From Ulota crispa (Eukaryota; Streptophyta; Bryopsida; Orthotrichales; Orthotrichaceae): a DNA stretch of 64,000 bases. The notes beneath the pieces were generated by a model that saw only the letters and a list, made by a program, of their open reading frames with translations, did no database searches and was not told the origin of the DNA. The stretch spans positions 19,502,539 through 19,566,538 of the forward strand of contig OY987248.1 in NCBI GenBank assembly GCA_963920765.1, read 5' to 3'. Positions 44,452 through 57,500 of the stretch are shown here, piece after piece. Every line of letters starts with the position of its first letter. The first letter of the stretch is position 1. A program made the translations under genes and the position numbers.

Positions 44452-46349
44452 TATACGTCTAGCAGTATGTACAAAAAAGCACAAATTAATCATTCAAGAT
44501 GGTAGGGTTGCGGAATACATATCATTTGTGAAGGGCCACCCCATTGCTTATTCCACAGTAATAGGTGTGCGGCTTATCTTGGTCACCCTAAACCCATGGT
44601 AATAGACCTTTTTGTTAATTTCAAGGTCTGAAACTAACCACTCACATGCTCACATGCTCATGGGCTCCCGCTCACAGGCTCGCCTCCTAGCAACCCTGTT
44701 CACCAACAAACATACATGTGAAAAAAGTCACATAATTGTTCTGTATCATAAATGTATATGGTTTTTGCCTAATAAAAGCCCAAAAAAGTGGAAAATTAGT
44801 TATATGAACAACAAATCATACATAGGGGTGATAGCTAGAAATTTTGTAGAATAGCACTCTTGAAATCACAAGTGTCACATACACCTAAATCTAGACTATT
44901 CATGTAATTCTAGGCTTCTTGGGGTTTCATGTAATTTCAAAATTATGCAAAACATTAGAAGATCTTTGTATGTTTAGGCAAACATCAAAATATCTCCCAT
45001 TATATAAGAAAAATATGGGAGATCTCCCAATATTTTGCATAGATCTTTTAGAAAAAAAAAAAAAAAAAAAAAAAAACTTGGTTACTATTTCTAACCTTTG
45101 GACTATTCAAATTTATTTAAACATAGCATTTAATCAATTTTACTACCAAGATTTATCTTATAAAGACATAAAAACTAGAACAACATAAGTCCTTGTAATC
45201 ATAAAATTTGAACAACAAAAGATCAAAAAGATATCCAATCTTGCTTTGCTCCTTTTGTCTTGCAATAATAGGTTGATAGCAACCTTGTGCTTTTTTATTC
45301 CAATGACATTAATCATGTTGTAAAAGTTTCATATCACCACAAACAATGATGAACACTTGTAAATGTTTATTGCAACCTACTTAATCATGGGGCCCAATAA
45401 GCCTCCACATAATCTACTCAAAGATACTAAAAAAAGACTTGTTTCCAATGAGCTCCTTTTGATTGCAAGATAGAGGAAATAAAGTTTTCTGAATGTACTT
45501 CTAAATGCTCCTTCGTTCCAAAAAAAACACCAATTTGCAAAACAAATAATTTTCATAAGTATACAAAATATTAAGATGCTATAGGAATGGTGGAATAGAC
45601 AATATTTGTAAAGAACCTTCTATAATATTGAATATGAAGATAGGACATTCACTAGAAGAAAAAGGCCAATAAATGACTGCAGCTGGCAACTACGTGGTGA
45701 CTATATGGCAACTAAATTTCAATTGGGAATGGAGCTTTTTGTTGGGAATAGAAAACACAACAAGGGCTCAAAAGATACATGGGAAGAAAGAAGTTTAGAA
45801 GTCATCTTATTCCAAGTAGGTTTCCACATACATACTAAGGAGAGAGGATATAAAGTAAAGGTCCTTCTCTCCTATTGGTCCATGAGATTCCTTTACTAAA
45901 GTAAACTCTAGCTAACTATAGTGGAGAGCGTAATAATAGAATACTTATCTCAACACTTTTCAAGCCATTACAATTGCAAAACATTTTCAATTGTATTCTC
46001 GTCAAGAGCAATTGTGTAGCAATTGTTGTGACTCAGTGATATCCACCACAACTGCAACTTCATCCATAAGACCTTCATCCATGAAAATTCAAACTTTTTT
46101 TGTGATCACAATCCTGGTTGCCCTTCTTTTTCCTTCCTCTCTTGAAATCTTTTTCTCATATCCCAAGACAACATTCAATGTACCCTCCTTTTTCCTTTGT
46201 CTCTTGAAATTTTTTTCACACATCTCAAGATAGCACTCAATGTACGTCTGACACATGCGTTGCCTACTGCCACATGTCCAAAATCCAATTGTTGGAAAGT
46301 TATTTTTTTAATAATTCTTTTTTGTACCACACTACCTCTGTAATATGAC
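44452..46349. other. AT-rich intergenic DNA, no gene seen
   Basis: Contains a pure A run at about 45051-45076. None of the open frames has splice context or a recognisable product. Confidence 0.5.
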
Positions 46350-46625
46350 ATGACTACTTTGCAGTCGTATAGTAGTTGTAAAGTAGTTGGGAGGTAGTTG
46401 TAATGTAGTAATAGTACATTTGATATGTAGTTGTAATGAATTGTTGTGTGGTTGTAGTCTAGTTGTGATGTAGTTGTAATGCAGTTGTAATATGATTATT
46501 ATATAGTTGTAATGTACTTGTTATGTAGTTGTATTCTAATTGTAGTGTGGTAGTAGTGTGGCAGTAGTGTGGTAGTAGTGTAGTGGTATTGTAGTGGTAC
46601 CGTAGTTGTACTATAGTTGTTTATG
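46350..46625 (+). repeat. TAGTTGTAATG-type low-complexity array
   Basis: About 20 loose copies of an 11-12 bp word (TAGTTGTAATG, TAGTTGTGATG, GGTAGTAGTG). Looser runs of the same word or its complement recur up to about 52.1 kb. The 93-codon minus-strand frame at 46499-46780 is a by-product. Confidence 0.75.
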
Positions 46626-49107
46626 TTGATTGTGTGAATTTTGATTTTTAAAGTTTTTTTGTAATTTTTCATTTGGTTATGATCACTGTTTGTTATAGAA
46701 AAGATACATAAAGCTATAATGATCATGCTCACAACTACCATACAGCCATAAACAAAAAATGAATCCAAAGCAATTGACAATGTAATTTTAAACTACTGCC
46801 ACTCTAGTAATACACAACAAGTTTCAGTTGCTATTCAATTGAAATCCAGTTGTCCCACATGAAAGAACTAACAACGCAATTGTAACACAATTGTAGTGCA
46901 GTTGTACTGCAATTGTAAAGGAATGTAACATCAGCTTCAATTGTAACATAATTGGTAACCAGTTGTACTACAGTTGCCAACCAATTTCGACAAAGTCACA
47001 AATTATTTGCAAAAATTGGTAGTCAAGACATTGAAATTTAATTGCAAACCAATTGCAATTGGAATTAACCTAAATCCTAAAATCTATTGTAGTTGCACTC
47101 TAATTGCACATTGTGCTTCTATAAAATGCAAACTCTTGCTAATAGTATGATATAAGCACACAACCCTATTTTCTCTAAACTCGTGTCAAAACTTCAAAAT
47201 GAACTTAAAAGTTGCAAAAACCACTTCTGAATTTTAGATTAACAAGGATTAGCAACCATGTATGCCACATCACAAGACCCTATATACACAAGGAGATATG
47301 ATTTTCCGAAAACTACCTAATTGCACCCATAGAGCTAAAAACCACTATGCATTGAAAAAGCAATCAATATTTCACTAACAGCTCAAGATAAGGGTTTCAA
47401 TTTTTTTCAAAAACTAGACTCTACCACATATCCAGCATACAAACTTGCACAAAAACTGAGCCAAAACTCACCAAGATGTGGATTTTTGAAGTTGGGTTGA
47501 AAACTGCCATTGTAGTAGACATCCTTCTATTAGAAAATCCACCAAAAACTCCTCAAAACTCAAAATCTAGCGTGCTTGGTGTCATTGGAAAGCTACTAGC
47601 ATAAGGAAAAACTTCAAAAAAATTCAAAAAATAAAGATCGAATTTGAACTTACAGCAAGCAAATGAAATAAGCTAATACAAAAAAGAAAGGACTTTCATT
47701 TCCAAAAAATCTTGGCATTGCTTCGCCCTACAAGTGAGAAGAATGAGTGGAAGAGAGGAACCATGCATGCCCTTTTATCCCTTGACCCTAGAATACAAGA
47801 GTGGCGGCCAAATCTCCACCCTCCTAACTACCAACTCTAATCTTAATCAAGGGTCCAAATGCACTGAGAGAAAATGGACAATAAACAACTAGATTACAAT
47901 TGCGCAACAACTACATCACAATTGCACAATAAGTACATGACTATGTAACAACCAAATGACTATACAATAACTATGAAACAACTACAAAATGATTCAATTA
48001 TAGTTGTGCACTTGTTTTGGGACTTATTCATTTATTGCATATTTTTCTTATAGTTAATGATCTAAAAACTATAACCCAATTTTAGGAATTATTGCCTTTA
48101 TAACTTAAAAGAATATGTGTTTTTAACTAATTTAATATTAGAGATGTGTTCAAAACAAAATTTCACCTTGCAATGGACTATAAACATATTAAAATTTAAA
48201 CTATGAAGCATTAAGAGCAAACCACTTCACAAATTTTGAAGTTCTTACATCTAATATTGGAATGCACAAAATTATTTTAGAAGAAAGAAATTTACTAATT
48301 TATTTTGGTCTTCTATCTTAAAAAAAAACGAAAATTATTGATACAATCAAAAAAAATCGGATCATAGTTCTTTATAACTTCTAATTTTTTGTTGTCATAA
48401 TGTTTCAAATATTGATATTGCTTCTTTCAATAATTTTAGGGAATTACCATAGCGACACCCTAAATTGCTAACGAGACACCCCTTGTGAGCATGAAATGTG
48501 ATTTTAATGCTGATTTTTTATTTGGATCAAAAGATTTGTTTCACATTTATCATTCTAAGGCTATACTAAGAAAATAGGTGTGCTTAAATATGAAACTAAG
48601 AACATAGGACTTTTGAGTTACTGAAAGCAAAAATACATTAAAATTAATATGGTGCATAATACTTTAACACAAACTTGTATTGTCATGTTTTTCTTTCAAA
48701 GAAGTAGCAATATTGTAATCAATGAGATGAACCACTTAAACACAATAAAACAACACTAAATTAACAAACTTCATGCTCACATGGGGGTTCCCATTAGCAA
48801 TTTAGGGTATCGCAGCAGAAATTCACTAATTTTATTACAATACAATTGAGTTTTTTGAATTTTTAAAGTTGAATAAAAGGTTCAAGTCAATCAATTACAA
48901 TATTTTTTTTAAATAAAAAAAAATTCATGATGATTTTATAATTGTATGTATTAATAATACATTGATTGTAATCATTAACTCTATTGGAATTTAAGTCAAT
49001 AAAGTAGCACATAATTTAAATTATTGTAAATTTGATCACAACATTTGATCATTTCCACTATCTAAATTGGATTGTTTTTAATTGTTGGATGAGGTTATTT
49101 TTTCCCA
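46626..49107. other. AT-rich intergenic DNA, no gene seen
   Basis: Scattered CAATTGTAA / CAACTACA words related to the array at 46350-46625. No exon-like sequence. Confidence 0.5.
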
Positions 49108-49307
49108 NNNNNNNNNNNNNNNNNNNNNNNNNNNNNNNNNNNNNNNNNNNNNNNNNNNNNNNNNNNNNNNNNNNNNNNNNNNNNNNNNNNNNNNNNNNNN
49201 NNNNNNNNNNNNNNNNNNNNNNNNNNNNNNNNNNNNNNNNNNNNNNNNNNNNNNNNNNNNNNNNNNNNNNNNNNNNNNNNNNNNNNNNNNNNNNNNNNNN
49301 NNNNNNN
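49108..49307. other. Assembly gap (200 N)
   Basis: Exactly 200 undetermined bases, a conventional scaffold gap whose true size is unknown. Frames drawn across it are artefacts. Confidence 0.98.
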
Positions 49308-51715
49308 GTTTAATGTTAATAAAATCAACAAATAAATATGCATAATTAATTAATGATGTTATCGATTCTGTTTTGGTTCATACTTATTGAAGATTATGAA
49401 TATGCAACAGTTTCTATGTAAATTTTAGATCATAATTATAACTGGTTTAGATTTAACATTTCAACAAATAATTAAGTTCTACAATAATATTTCATAAATT
49501 TTGCAATTATAGTCAAGTGAGATAATGAGTCTTATGATTGATAATATTTATAAAACAAAACTTATCTAAATCAAGCATGGTAGTCATAAAAAAATTGTAT
49601 GGTCTTTGTATCAATAGTAATTTTTATTGTAATATAAGCTCAAAATATTGTTAAGTCATTGTTAATTATAATGCATTTGTTTATTTGATTGCATGTAAAA
49701 TAACCAAAACATAATACAATTAATAATACTACAATTGATTACAGTTGGAGTGCATTTATTTATGTAATTTCATGTTTGTCACTGTTCAAGGTCAATTACA
49801 AAACAACTACAAGCACAGTTGTAATAAATGATATTTAAATTTTTTATTTATTAAAGCCATTGATATGAGAAATTTTAATATCATTAATTTGCTTATTAAT
49901 GTGTAAAAACAGTTCAAGGAAATTGTGAGCCATTTGAAAATGAAAACTTAAAAAAAAATTAAAAAGAGGATTTATTAACTATGTATTTACAAATATATGT
50001 CAAAGAGATTGATTTAACATTATAAATATTAAAAAACTAAATGAGTAATATAACAATAATTTATGAAAAAGAATTAAACTAAATATTAAAGTTACAGTAT
50101 AATCTCTTTCACATTTCAATCATGAATCCTTGATATAAATCAACAAAAAAGTATAGTATAGGAGGCATTCATATGTACATAGAATATCATGTTAAACTTT
50201 GAGCTGAATTTTTTAATACAAGATGATTAAACTATTGAAGCCATTGTTTTAAAACCAAACTACATATGTATTTTTTATTAATACTCATAATAGATTAAAC
50301 TGAAAAGTTGTGTAAAAAAAGTTTGTGTTAAAAAAATAATGGTAGACATTTTTAATGTTTTTATCATGTTTGAAATGAAGTTGTACAAAATTGTTGCGGC
50401 AAAGCAATTTTCAAAATAATTGTTAATACCTTTTGTAGTAAATGCAATCATAGAATGTGCAGAGAATAATTTATTAACAAGTTTTGATTATCAAGTATAT
50501 TTAATAGTAACTTAATTCAGATGGACAATTTCCAATATTATAAGATAATGCCATTATAAATACAAAAGAGCACTTAAACCTTTAAATAAGAGTATTCATT
50601 TAGAAAATCAAAAAAGATCAATAAATTTTTGAGCCTACTAAACTTAAAATAATAGTGAAGATTAATTTGCTAAATAACTTGACTATATTTGCAAATTGAT
50701 TTTGTAACCATATATAAAAAAATTGTAAAATTTGTTTTCTATGCAATTGTAATACAACTACGTGACAATCTTACAAAATATTTGTGCATTAGTAAAACAC
50801 TATTAAACAACTAAAATACAATTGCAATATAATTGTTCCAATAAAATACATTCATATCAACAATTGACAACATAAATGCAAGTACCATTGTTGTCTAGAG
50901 CAACAAAAAGTTGCAAGAAAAATTTATGTAAACAAAGAATATAATTTGTTGCAGAAAATATGAGTAGCATTCATCATGCATACAGTTGTTTTTGAGTGAT
51001 ACTACAATAGGAGAGAGAATTTAAAAAACAGTAGGACATAATTGCAATACAACTTGTTTATTAGAACACATTCACACCAAGAGTTGAAGACATGGTTGTG
51101 GTAAACTTTGATACCCATGGCAACAAATATTAGCATGAGATGTTTAAATGAACCAAAAAAAAGTGTTTTGTTAATTACAAGTGGAAGCAATGTATTTGTT
51201 GCATTGCAATAGTGAGTCAGTAGTAGCTAAATCTGTTGCCAACTACATCTCAACTGCCAAGCAACTGCGTCTAGAGGCAGCGTTCACACTTACATGAGCA
51301 ACAATGATTGGAACTAAGATTTCTTTCCAAGGTTGCAAAAAAACCCAAAGAAATGAACATTGAGAAGGTGAGAATAGGGAAAACAGTGAAAGAAATGGGT
51401 TACATAAACCACAGTTGTATCCAAGTAATAACCTAGTTGTAGAAAATTGCATAAATGACTGCAACACGACTACAACTGATGCAATGAAATGCATTCACAC
51501 CCACCTAGAGCTAGATTTTTGAAGAAGAAAGCGCTACCCAAGGTAGCAAAATGTAAGGAAAAAAATTCACATGACCAAGAATTGAAATTAAATAAAATAA
51601 ATAAAAAATTTGGTGCAGTTGTGTTCTAGTTGTATTTCAATAGGGCTGTAGTAGTATCATGAACCCACCTTCAACTACAGTACGACTGTGTTGGATGACA
51701 CATTAGCAAAATTCT
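49308..51715. other. AT-rich intergenic DNA, no gene seen
   Basis: Very AT-rich, with scattered words related to the array at 46.4 kb. No supported gene, including the minus-strand frames at 51002 and 51243. Confidence 0.5.
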
Positions 51716-51918
51716 GAGCCCTCTAGAGGGCCCTTATGAATCCATGCCTGCTACATAATGGAGGTAGAAAAAAACGGTAATTTTTTTATTTTTATTTTTT
51801 TAGTGGTTCATACAATGTGTCATATGATTTGACTACGTGACAGAGGTCAGATCTGACCTCTAAAATTTTCTCTATATGCACATTGGGCACAGATTCATAA
51901 GGGCCTTCTAGAGGGCTC
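51716..51918. mobile_element. MITE with 33-bp TIRs
   Basis: The left end starts GAGCCCTCTAGAGGGCCCTT and the right end, reverse-complemented, starts GAGCCCTCTAGAAGGCCCTT. The match runs for about 33 bp. The end itself contains a smaller palindrome (CCCTCTAGAGGG). No clear target duplication. Confidence 0.8.
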
Positions 51919-52699
51919 ATTTTTTTCCTAATGTAAGCCACATCAATAGTTTACATCCAAGAAGTGATAGAAAATAAATGATGAAGATGTCTACATCCCT
52001 AGTAGTTGTCACCTTGACTTTTGTAGTTGTATATGCAATTGCAATACGACTACATCCAACTGCTATACAATTAAGTACCTTCCACGTCAACTTTTTGGCA
52101 AGTCAATTGCTTTTTCCTAATCACTCCCTAAACTTGCAACTGACTTGAATGTGGTAGTTGAGAGGTTGCAGTCATTTATACCCCCATGTCCTTCTAATGA
52201 TTGTTGATTGTTAAGGACATTTCTATTGCCATAAAAATACTACTACATATTTACATGTTCCAATCTACATGAGCATTAGCAATATTAAACAAATTAGTAA
52301 AACTAGTTTTAAAAATCTCATATATACAAAGTACAGCATTTTGTACTTTTAAGCTGCTTCACAATCTTTTAATCAATACGATTAAATTACTTTTTAGAAA
52401 AGTATAAAAAGCATAAAGCACTTTACAAATAAACCTATCCAAAATTGATAAGTAAGCTTATTTATAATGGTCAATTGCAAGAAATTTTTCTCCTGTTTCT
52501 TGTCATAAGTTGAATATTGAAGCACTTTTCAAGGATATCTTCGAGAAAATTGATCCTATAAAACTACAATTTCTGAATAATTTGCATATGAAAATTCTAG
52601 ACCTATGCTAGAAATCGTATATTTTTAAACCTAATTTTGGAATAGATACTGGTTTTCAATATCAGAAATGTTGAAAATTTTGTGGAATATTTGTCTCAA
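51919..52699. other. AT-rich intergenic DNA, no gene seen
   Basis: No supported feature. A lone GGTCAATTGCAAGAA at about 52468 resembles the TIR of the 683-1422 family, but no partner end was found. Confidence 0.5.
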
Positions 52700-53144
52700 T
52701 CTATCTATATTATAAAAGGCGGTGTGTCTCACGTTAAAAGTGTTTTGTGATATGATGACGTGTCATGTCATGAATTCTCTATTAACATCACATGTTCTAA
52801 TAGAGAGGGGAGAAAGCAAAGGAAAATGGTGAAACATCACAAAGAGAGAGGAAAATGGTGAAACATCACAAAAAGAGAGGAAATGGCACCTAAATGTGAG
52901 AGTGAAAAGTCATTTGAAAATGTGAAAAGTCATTGAAATTTTTAAAAGTCATTTGGAATTGTGAAGAGTCATTAAACTTTCTCAAATTTGAAGTTGTAAC
53001 ATTTCAATTGTGCAAATCTCAAATGGATGCCGTGCAAAGCATGGGCAAGGCACACTTGTTCAACATAGTTAGAGGAAATAATGACCTAAAAGACATACAC
53101 ATCTTTGATAAATACTTTAAAACAATGATTTATTTGTCTATCTA

Positions 53145-53498
53145 TCTATACTAATAATAGGTTTGGTTCCATTAGTTGGGTAGTTGGGTGTCTATAATAG
53201 AATAAAATCTCTATTAGTTGGTTAGTTGGGTGTTGCTCCAAGAAGATTAACTGGCAGTTATGTGGTGGCTATTCTTATTTCTATGGTTATGTGGCGGTTA
53301 TGGTCATCCTTGGAGATGGGGTATACACGGGAATAGGGGGTGGAGTGTGTAGGTAGGCATAGTACATGTAAGCTCATTGGAACGGAAAGGAGAAGAAGTT
53401 TGAAGAAGGTGATTATGAGGAAGATCATGTTAATTTTTTTGATAGGACCCCTTCCGTGATGGCCCTCCACCAAAACGGCGGATACAAGAGTCCACTAG
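53145..53498 (+). mobile_element. Inner Helitron-like unit 1
   Basis: Begins TCTATACTAATAATAGG and ends GAGTCCACTAG. About 354 bp. It is nearly repeated by the next unit, sharing GTTGGGTGTTGCTCCAAGAA and GGTATACACGGGAATAGGGG. A short imperfect stem (CCACC/GGCGG) lies just before the end. Confidence 0.55.
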
Positions 53499-53532
53499 TT
53501 TATCTATCTATCTATATCTATCTATCTATTTA

Positions 53533-53915
53533 TCTATACTAATAACAGGCTTGGTTTCATTAGCTGGGTAGTTGGGTAGTTGGGTGTCTGTAATAGAATA
53601 AAATCTCTATTAGTTGGGTAGTTGGGTGTTGCTCCAAGAAGATTAAATGGCAATTATGTGGCGGTTATTCTTATTTCTATGGTTATGTGGCGGTTATGGT
53701 TGTCCTTGGGGATGGGGTATACACGGGAATAGGGGGTGGACACTTAGAGAAAGAGGCAAAGCACGTAGGTAAGCATAGTACAAGTAAGCTCATTGTAACG
53801 AAAAGGAGAAGAAGCCTGAAGAAAGTGATTATGAGGAAGGTCATGTTAATATTTTTGTAAAGACCCCCTCCTGTGATGGCCCTCCGCCGGAACGGTGGAT
53901 ACAAAGGTCCACTAG
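53533..53915 (+). mobile_element. Inner Helitron-like unit 2
   Basis: Begins TCTATACTAATAACAGG and ends AGGTCCACTAG. About 383 bp, with a stem CCGCC/GGTGG before the end. TCTA simple repeats separate it from unit 1. The open frames inside both units are similar only because the DNA is. Confidence 0.55.
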
Positions 53916-54063
53916 TGTATGTATATAATAGATTAAGATGTTTGTTGGTTTGTATTAGTTGTGTCTAGATTGAGAGCTCAAGTCATGAAATTGAGAGCTG
54001 AAGTCCTAAATTCAAAAGCCCAAGTCAAAGCCTTCGGTGTCCATAGGACACGGGGCATACTAG

Positions 54064-54580
54064 TTTGTCTATGTATCCGCAATGTTAACTTCTTTTTATT
54101 GCTGAACAACAGGAACTTGAAATGTTAAGTTTTTTGTACCCAATTATTACATACAACCATAAAGATAAAAGCTTGTTAATTAAATCTCTTTCAGCACTAC
54201 TAATTTTAAAACAACAAAAAACACAAAGTTACTACTTCTTTGCCAGTTGGTTCTTATAAACACCAGAAATTCATATTTTCACCAATTTGAAAGGTATTTG
54301 TTTTACTAGTAAAACTACTTAACTCACAACTTTCCACAAATTTCAATGACAGTTTTTATGGATCAGAAGATCTCATAGAGCAAAAATAGTCATTTCTATT
54401 AGCAATCATGATTGAACAAATTTTTACTTTTTTGAAAATTGATGTTTAATACAAATTTTGTGCAAATCATAGAATCTTCATTGTACTGAAAAAACAAATA
54501 CTTGTCGTTAATGCCATGGACATTGTTGTGCATGATAATTATCCTCAACTTCAGCATTATTTTCAATTTCAAGGTCATAG
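54064..54580. other. 3' flank of galactokinase
   Basis: AT-rich, no gene. Probably includes the galactokinase 3' UTR near 54581. Confidence 0.5.
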
Positions 54581-57500
54581 CTATAGCTTGAGAATTGCAG
54601 CTCCAGCAGCTGGTTTTGAAGCAAAGATGTAAAGATCTAAATCATCCTCTTCAATTTTTCCCTTCTTCACTAAGGGATCATAGTAGGACTCCTGCACAAA
54701 CGACAACCACCAAACCAAATAAATGACAAAAAACTAGAGAAATAACATTTCCTCCCATCCTTCAACATATTAGTACACCAAAGCGTACCATTTACATGAT
54801 CCTTACATCATAGAAATTAGAAAGATTTGGTACACACAGACCAAGGAGTGTACAACCATAACCAATTGACAATTTTAAAACCCAGTCTTGGAGTCTTTAA
54901 AACAATTCATACAGTACTCAAATAACGCTTTATTTTTTTAGATACATTTTTCGAAAAAAGGTGAAATAAAAACAGATTCCTTCTAAAAACTGTTACTGAG
55001 GTTTTTGAATGGGAGGTCCCATCTTGATTAAGGGAAAAGCAGAGATTAAAATACCTTGAGAGAAGAGATGAATGAATCCACTTCCTCTTCCTTGACAAGT
55101 GCAACAACGCAGCCTCCCCAACCGGCTCCAGTTAACCGGGATCCAATTGCACCGTTTTGTCGGCAGAGTCCCACTAAACTCTCCAACTCGGGACAACTGA
55201 AAGAGCACATTAGCAAATAATTAATTAAAAAAATTTGAAAAGGAAAGACAGAGTACAGAGAAAGGTCCGTAAAATCCAAAGAAAAAGACAAAACAAACCT
55301 GCATTCATATAATATGCTGCAGCTGGTATGGCTTTCATTCATAAGTTCTCCTAATCTCTTCATCACCAACTCTTCGCTGGCATCACATTCAACCCTCAAA
55401 GTTAGAGAGAGTTCTATTACAAAAAGTATTTAAAAATATGACCAGTTTAATAATGATAACTATGCAAAGTGCTTGAAATGTTCAAATCGGGTATATTTTT
55501 TTATGAATTTGCACACATGAAATGACATTTATGAAGATTTAAAAGTACCTGTCAGATTGCACAGTTGCTCCCCGGAAATCATGCACTCGGGCAGCTTCAG
55601 AATACACATGCTTGGCTCTCTACACAACATCCACTCACACTCAATAAAAAGATCTAAATAACCAGCGTTGTTGAGAAACTTTGGCAACAAGCTCTAATCA
55701 GCAACACGTGTAAGTTCAATTAACCCAAACCCAGTCTTATATTAAAAGCTTACAGAGAATTCTCAAACTTGTGACAAACTGACCTGATAGAGCTTGAAAT
55801 GGGTGGCAGCAGCCAACACAGCCAGCGTAGTAGACGACTTCTTCATAACAGAAGTCAGTTTCTCTTGCAGGATGGCTTCGATCTCCTCAGTGCTGTATGG
55901 AACTTCATGCAAAAACTTCTGCAGAATGTTTTGAGAAACAAATCACTGAAAAAGATGCAGCGCCCAATTGGAATAAACAAGCTGCTAATCGCAGTTGTAT
56001 CTAGAGATGTATGGTTTTTATATATCCATATATTCCAAAGTACAATTTTCAATGCATGGTTCCTGGCACTATCCTCGATAAAATCCTCACTAATCTGAAA
56101 ATTTGAAAAGTTATTAATTGGCAAAAGAAAGGGCTTGAGTAGTACCTCAACAGCGATGACAGGGCTTGAAGAACCCTGGGTAGAAGCGTATTTAACACAG
56201 AGACCCTCGACGTCTGAGAGTGTATGGACTGACGTCTTGGTCTCCTCCAAAGACATCCCAAGTTTCACAGCTAGTACCATCTGCCACATCAAGCCGATGC
56301 TCAATATTGGAAGAAATTTGATTTTCTGGTTATGTACTTTGACAAAATCATGAAAGTTTAAAATAGGCAAGAAAGGATAATTTCGGTATGGTAGCAGGAA
56401 GTAGGGTTGGGTTCATGCAAGTATGAAGAAAATTTTAGTTTAAAAGTAAGATTTATAGTGAAGAAGAGGAATGTTACGGCAGCCAAGCGACACTCCACAA
56501 CGCGGTTGTTGTAGTTGGTGGCAGCAGTCTCTGCTTTTTTAGATTCTGTGAGAGAATTGGCAACCACAAAGGACCCGGACTTGGGCAGCACCACGTCACT
56601 TGCCCTGATGGGACCAAAGTCTATCAGCTTTGCCACGCCCGGCATTGCCATGATGGAGATTGCCTGGTCCATCCCTCCGGATTGTGTTCCTATGTGACGC
56701 TCACATGTGCAGCTGAACTCCGCTACCTCTTGCTACAAAATCATAAGCACCAGCATTCTTCCACGTCAACAAAATGGTAGCAAGGCCAACTTAACATATC
56801 CTAGATAAGGACTCCTTCAAATTTATAATAAAATGAAAAAAACAGTCCTTCACTAGCACCGAGCAAGTGAAGCTGACTACCTTGAGGAAGCTTAGATTGA
56901 GTAAAGAGGAGAGGGACACAACACTAGCACAGACCAGAGCAGAGGAGCTGGAAAGTCCTGCACCTGTGGACACACAATACATAAAGAAGTAAAAAAATCA
57001 CAAAATATCAGAATGAAGAAGGTGACCTTAGTACTCGATTTGCTTAGAGATGACATTATCGCGATTGCAGATGAGCACACAATAGCTGCAGAACTTGATA
57101 ACCCCGCCCCTGCACTTCCATCAACCCCATATGTGAAACTTATTATAGTCACTCCACAAAAAGTGCATAAAAAACTAACTCATTCAAGGAACTCAAAAAG
57201 TGGGTAATAGAAAAAGACAAAGAGAAACGTACCAATTGGAACCATGCCATCAACTACAGCATTCAATCCTACGTTGTTTTGAACACTTTCTCCTTTCGAC
57301 GCAAGATGCTCAAAAACGCCCTTGTATCTGTAGTTCAAAGTTCGGAAAACAGCGTCAAATGCAACAATCAGATTGAATAGCAATGTCCAGCATCCATCAA
57401 AAGACAGACAGCGAGTACTCATACCAACACAATGAAAGAGAGAGAGAGAGTCCATACCCGCAAATAAAGTAATTTGCCCACACATGATTCCCTATATCTA

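Larger units (their letters stand above)
52700..54063 (+). mobile_element. Putative non-autonomous Helitron, outer copy
   Basis: The 5' end reads TCTATCTATATTATAAAAGG and follows an A. The 3' end has a perfect 6-bp hairpin, GTGTCC-ATA-GGACAC (54037-54051), then 12 nt ending in CTAG, followed by T. A TC start, a hairpin 10-12 nt before CTRR and insertion between A and T are the Helitron hallmarks. No Rep/helicase frame is present. Two similar shorter units lie inside. Confidence 0.65.

Noticed and set aside
49032-49345. Frames crossing the N gap
   Set aside because: Artefacts of undetermined bases.
53258-53904. Similar minus-strand frames in the Helitron units
   Set aside because: They resemble each other because the DNA is duplicated; the reading frames are not better conserved than the rest.
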